Part shown: positions 14,820-15,681 of the stretch, in pieces
How the letters are laid out: each line of letters begins with the position of its first letter
Position numbering within the stretch: the stretch's first letter is position 1
Origin: Methanobacteriota archaeon
GTDB lineage: Archaea; Altiarchaeota; Altiarchaeia; IMC4; QMZM01
Assembly: GCA_903930485.1 (NCBI GenBank)
Contig: CAIYYO010000017.1
Location: 1-15,681, forward strand
DNA length: 15,681 bases
Direction of reading: 5' to 3'
The notes under the pieces: generated by a model
What the model was told of the DNA's origin: nothing
Databases searched by the model: none
What the model saw: only the letters and a program-made list of their open reading frames with translations
Made by a program: the position numbers and the translations under genes

Positions 14820-15681
14820 ATGAGAATAAATCAAAGGTTCGCATTGACTGCAGTCGTCGCAGTTGCTCTTCTGGCGTGGGCGGCCGCGCCGGTCGCAGCC
14901 AGCGGAGCCTCTCCTTTAAATGACGCGTTGGCTGCCGAGGCCATAAAGCTTGCGGCCAAGATGTGGATGATCACCACCGCCCAGGACTTCGGCAACTTCA
15001 TCACCAAAGTAACCCAGAACCTAAGGTACCTGATAGTCGCGAACCCGCCGATGGACGTGATAAAGGGGCCGCAGGCCTTCTTTATAAAGATGGCTCAGCC
15101 CTTCTTCATCCTGGGGATCGTCCTTACGTCGGCCTACATCCTCCTCTTCTCCGGAACGAACAAAGGCAGGGCTAAAGCAAAGGCAGTGCTTGTCAGAATG
15201 GTTTACGCGATGATTCTCGTCTCTTTGTCCCCGCTGATATCGGAATTCCTGATGGCCGTGTCCGGGGGCCTGGCGAAGGCTTTAATGGACTCCACGGACC
15301 TGGCACTGGTAAAAGACCTCATTGAAACAGGCACCTCGACCTTATTCGAGTTCTTCGAGGGAATGACCATTATACAGCGTACCGGCGGCGTAGAGCTCCT
15401 GCTCTTATGGGAGACCTTCCTGCTCATACTGAATTTCGCCCTGGCGATGAGATACGTCATCGTCATCTTCTGGTACACCCTCATGCCTATCACCCTGCTG
15501 ATGTACTCTTTCAACCCCACGAAGACCATAGGCAAGAAATTCCTCCACCAGACCTTCCTATGGACATTCGTACAGGTCGGATGGGCTATCGGCGTAGCAT
15601 TGATAGTGGTCTCGGCCTCGGGGATGAAGGATGCAGATCCCACGTTTCCCGAAGGCAAGATGGGCATCGCATGCCTGCTTC
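14820..15681 (+). CDS. VirB6/TrbL-like polytopic membrane protein, paralog 4 (partial, C-terminus beyond right edge)
   Basis: Starts at an ATG 4 bases after the stop of paralog 3 and stays open to the edge, giving 287 residues. It has a signal peptide (about 1-28, ending PVAASGA). The set signatures are NP at 75-76, GTNKGRAKAK (112-121), VSLSPLI (134-140), MRYVIV (210-215), LMP (221-223) and IGKKFLHQTFLW (237-248). It is the most divergent of the four: GTN replaces the Ser-Pro of the basic loop, and HQ replaces the EQ shared by the other three. Its N-terminal exported part is shorter. The last visible residues, after ASGMKDADP, correspond to the outer loop before the final helix of the siblings, so only a short C-terminal part is missing. 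The operon continues off the window. Confidence 0.85.
   Translation, partial: MRINQRFALTAVVAVALLAWAAAPVAASGASPLNDALAAEAIKLAAKMWMITTAQDFGNFITKVTQNLRYLIVANPPMDVIKGPQAFFIKMAQPFFILGIVLTSAYILLFSGTNKGRAKAKAVLVRMVYAMILVSLSPLISEFLMAVSGGLAKALMDSTDLALVKDLIETGTSTLFEFFEGMTIIQRTGGVELLLLWETFLLILNFALAMRYVIVIFWYTLMPITLLMYSFNPTKTIGKKFLHQTFLWTFVQVGWAIGVALIVVSASGMKDADPTFPEGKMGIACLL

Overview
The window looks like a piece of an archaeal chromosome. It carries an archaeal-type threonyl-tRNA synthetase with the archaeal editing domain, an Hjc-type Holliday junction resolvase, promoters of the BRE/TATA type (two share the core TTAATATATT), one likely leaderless gene and one clear GGTGA Shine-Dalgarno site. The gene content (a T4SS-pilin-like protein, several VirB6/TrbL-like membrane proteins and a giant Cys-rich surface protein) resembles what is known from DPANN archaea. 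That placement is inference: nothing here fixes the phylum.

Left part (1-3428). An AT-rich, incomplete gene for a secreted, sequon-rich protein runs off the left edge. Next comes thrS on the minus strand. A roughly 200-base divergent intergenic region packed with inverted repeats follows, then a small zinc-ribbon membrane protein on the plus strand, which meets hjc tail to tail.

Middle (3042-4797). hjc overlaps (ATGA) the gene upstream of it, which encodes a membrane-anchored protein that is mostly one long coiled coil. Upstream of that, on the same strand, is a 103-residue protein with a signal peptide and two hydrophobic helices, of the VirB2/TrbC (T4SS pilin) type. An 85-base divergent promoter region with a palindromic TATA element separates it from the right-hand operon.

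Right part (4798-15681). A plus-strand operon starts with a 2210-residue secreted protein anchored by a C-terminal helix. It contains a von Willebrand A domain, a Ser/Thr linker, Cys-rich blocks, a jelly-roll-like domain and an Ig-like domain. Four tandem paralogous polytopic membrane proteins follow, joined by ATGA overlaps or 3-4 base gaps; the fourth runs off the right edge. The paralogs share a signal peptide, an Asn-Pro motif, a basic SPxGRxKAK loop, an SLSPLI helix and a C-terminal RY...P...G(R/K)...Q...W block. The last block resembles the VirB6/TrbL core.

Taken together, the pilin-like gene, the giant adhesin-like protein and four VirB6-like proteins suggest a poorly described archaeal surface apparatus related to type IV secretion, possibly for attachment, DNA exchange or partner contact. 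No VirB4/VirD4-type ATPase lies inside the window, so the assignment remains a hypothesis.
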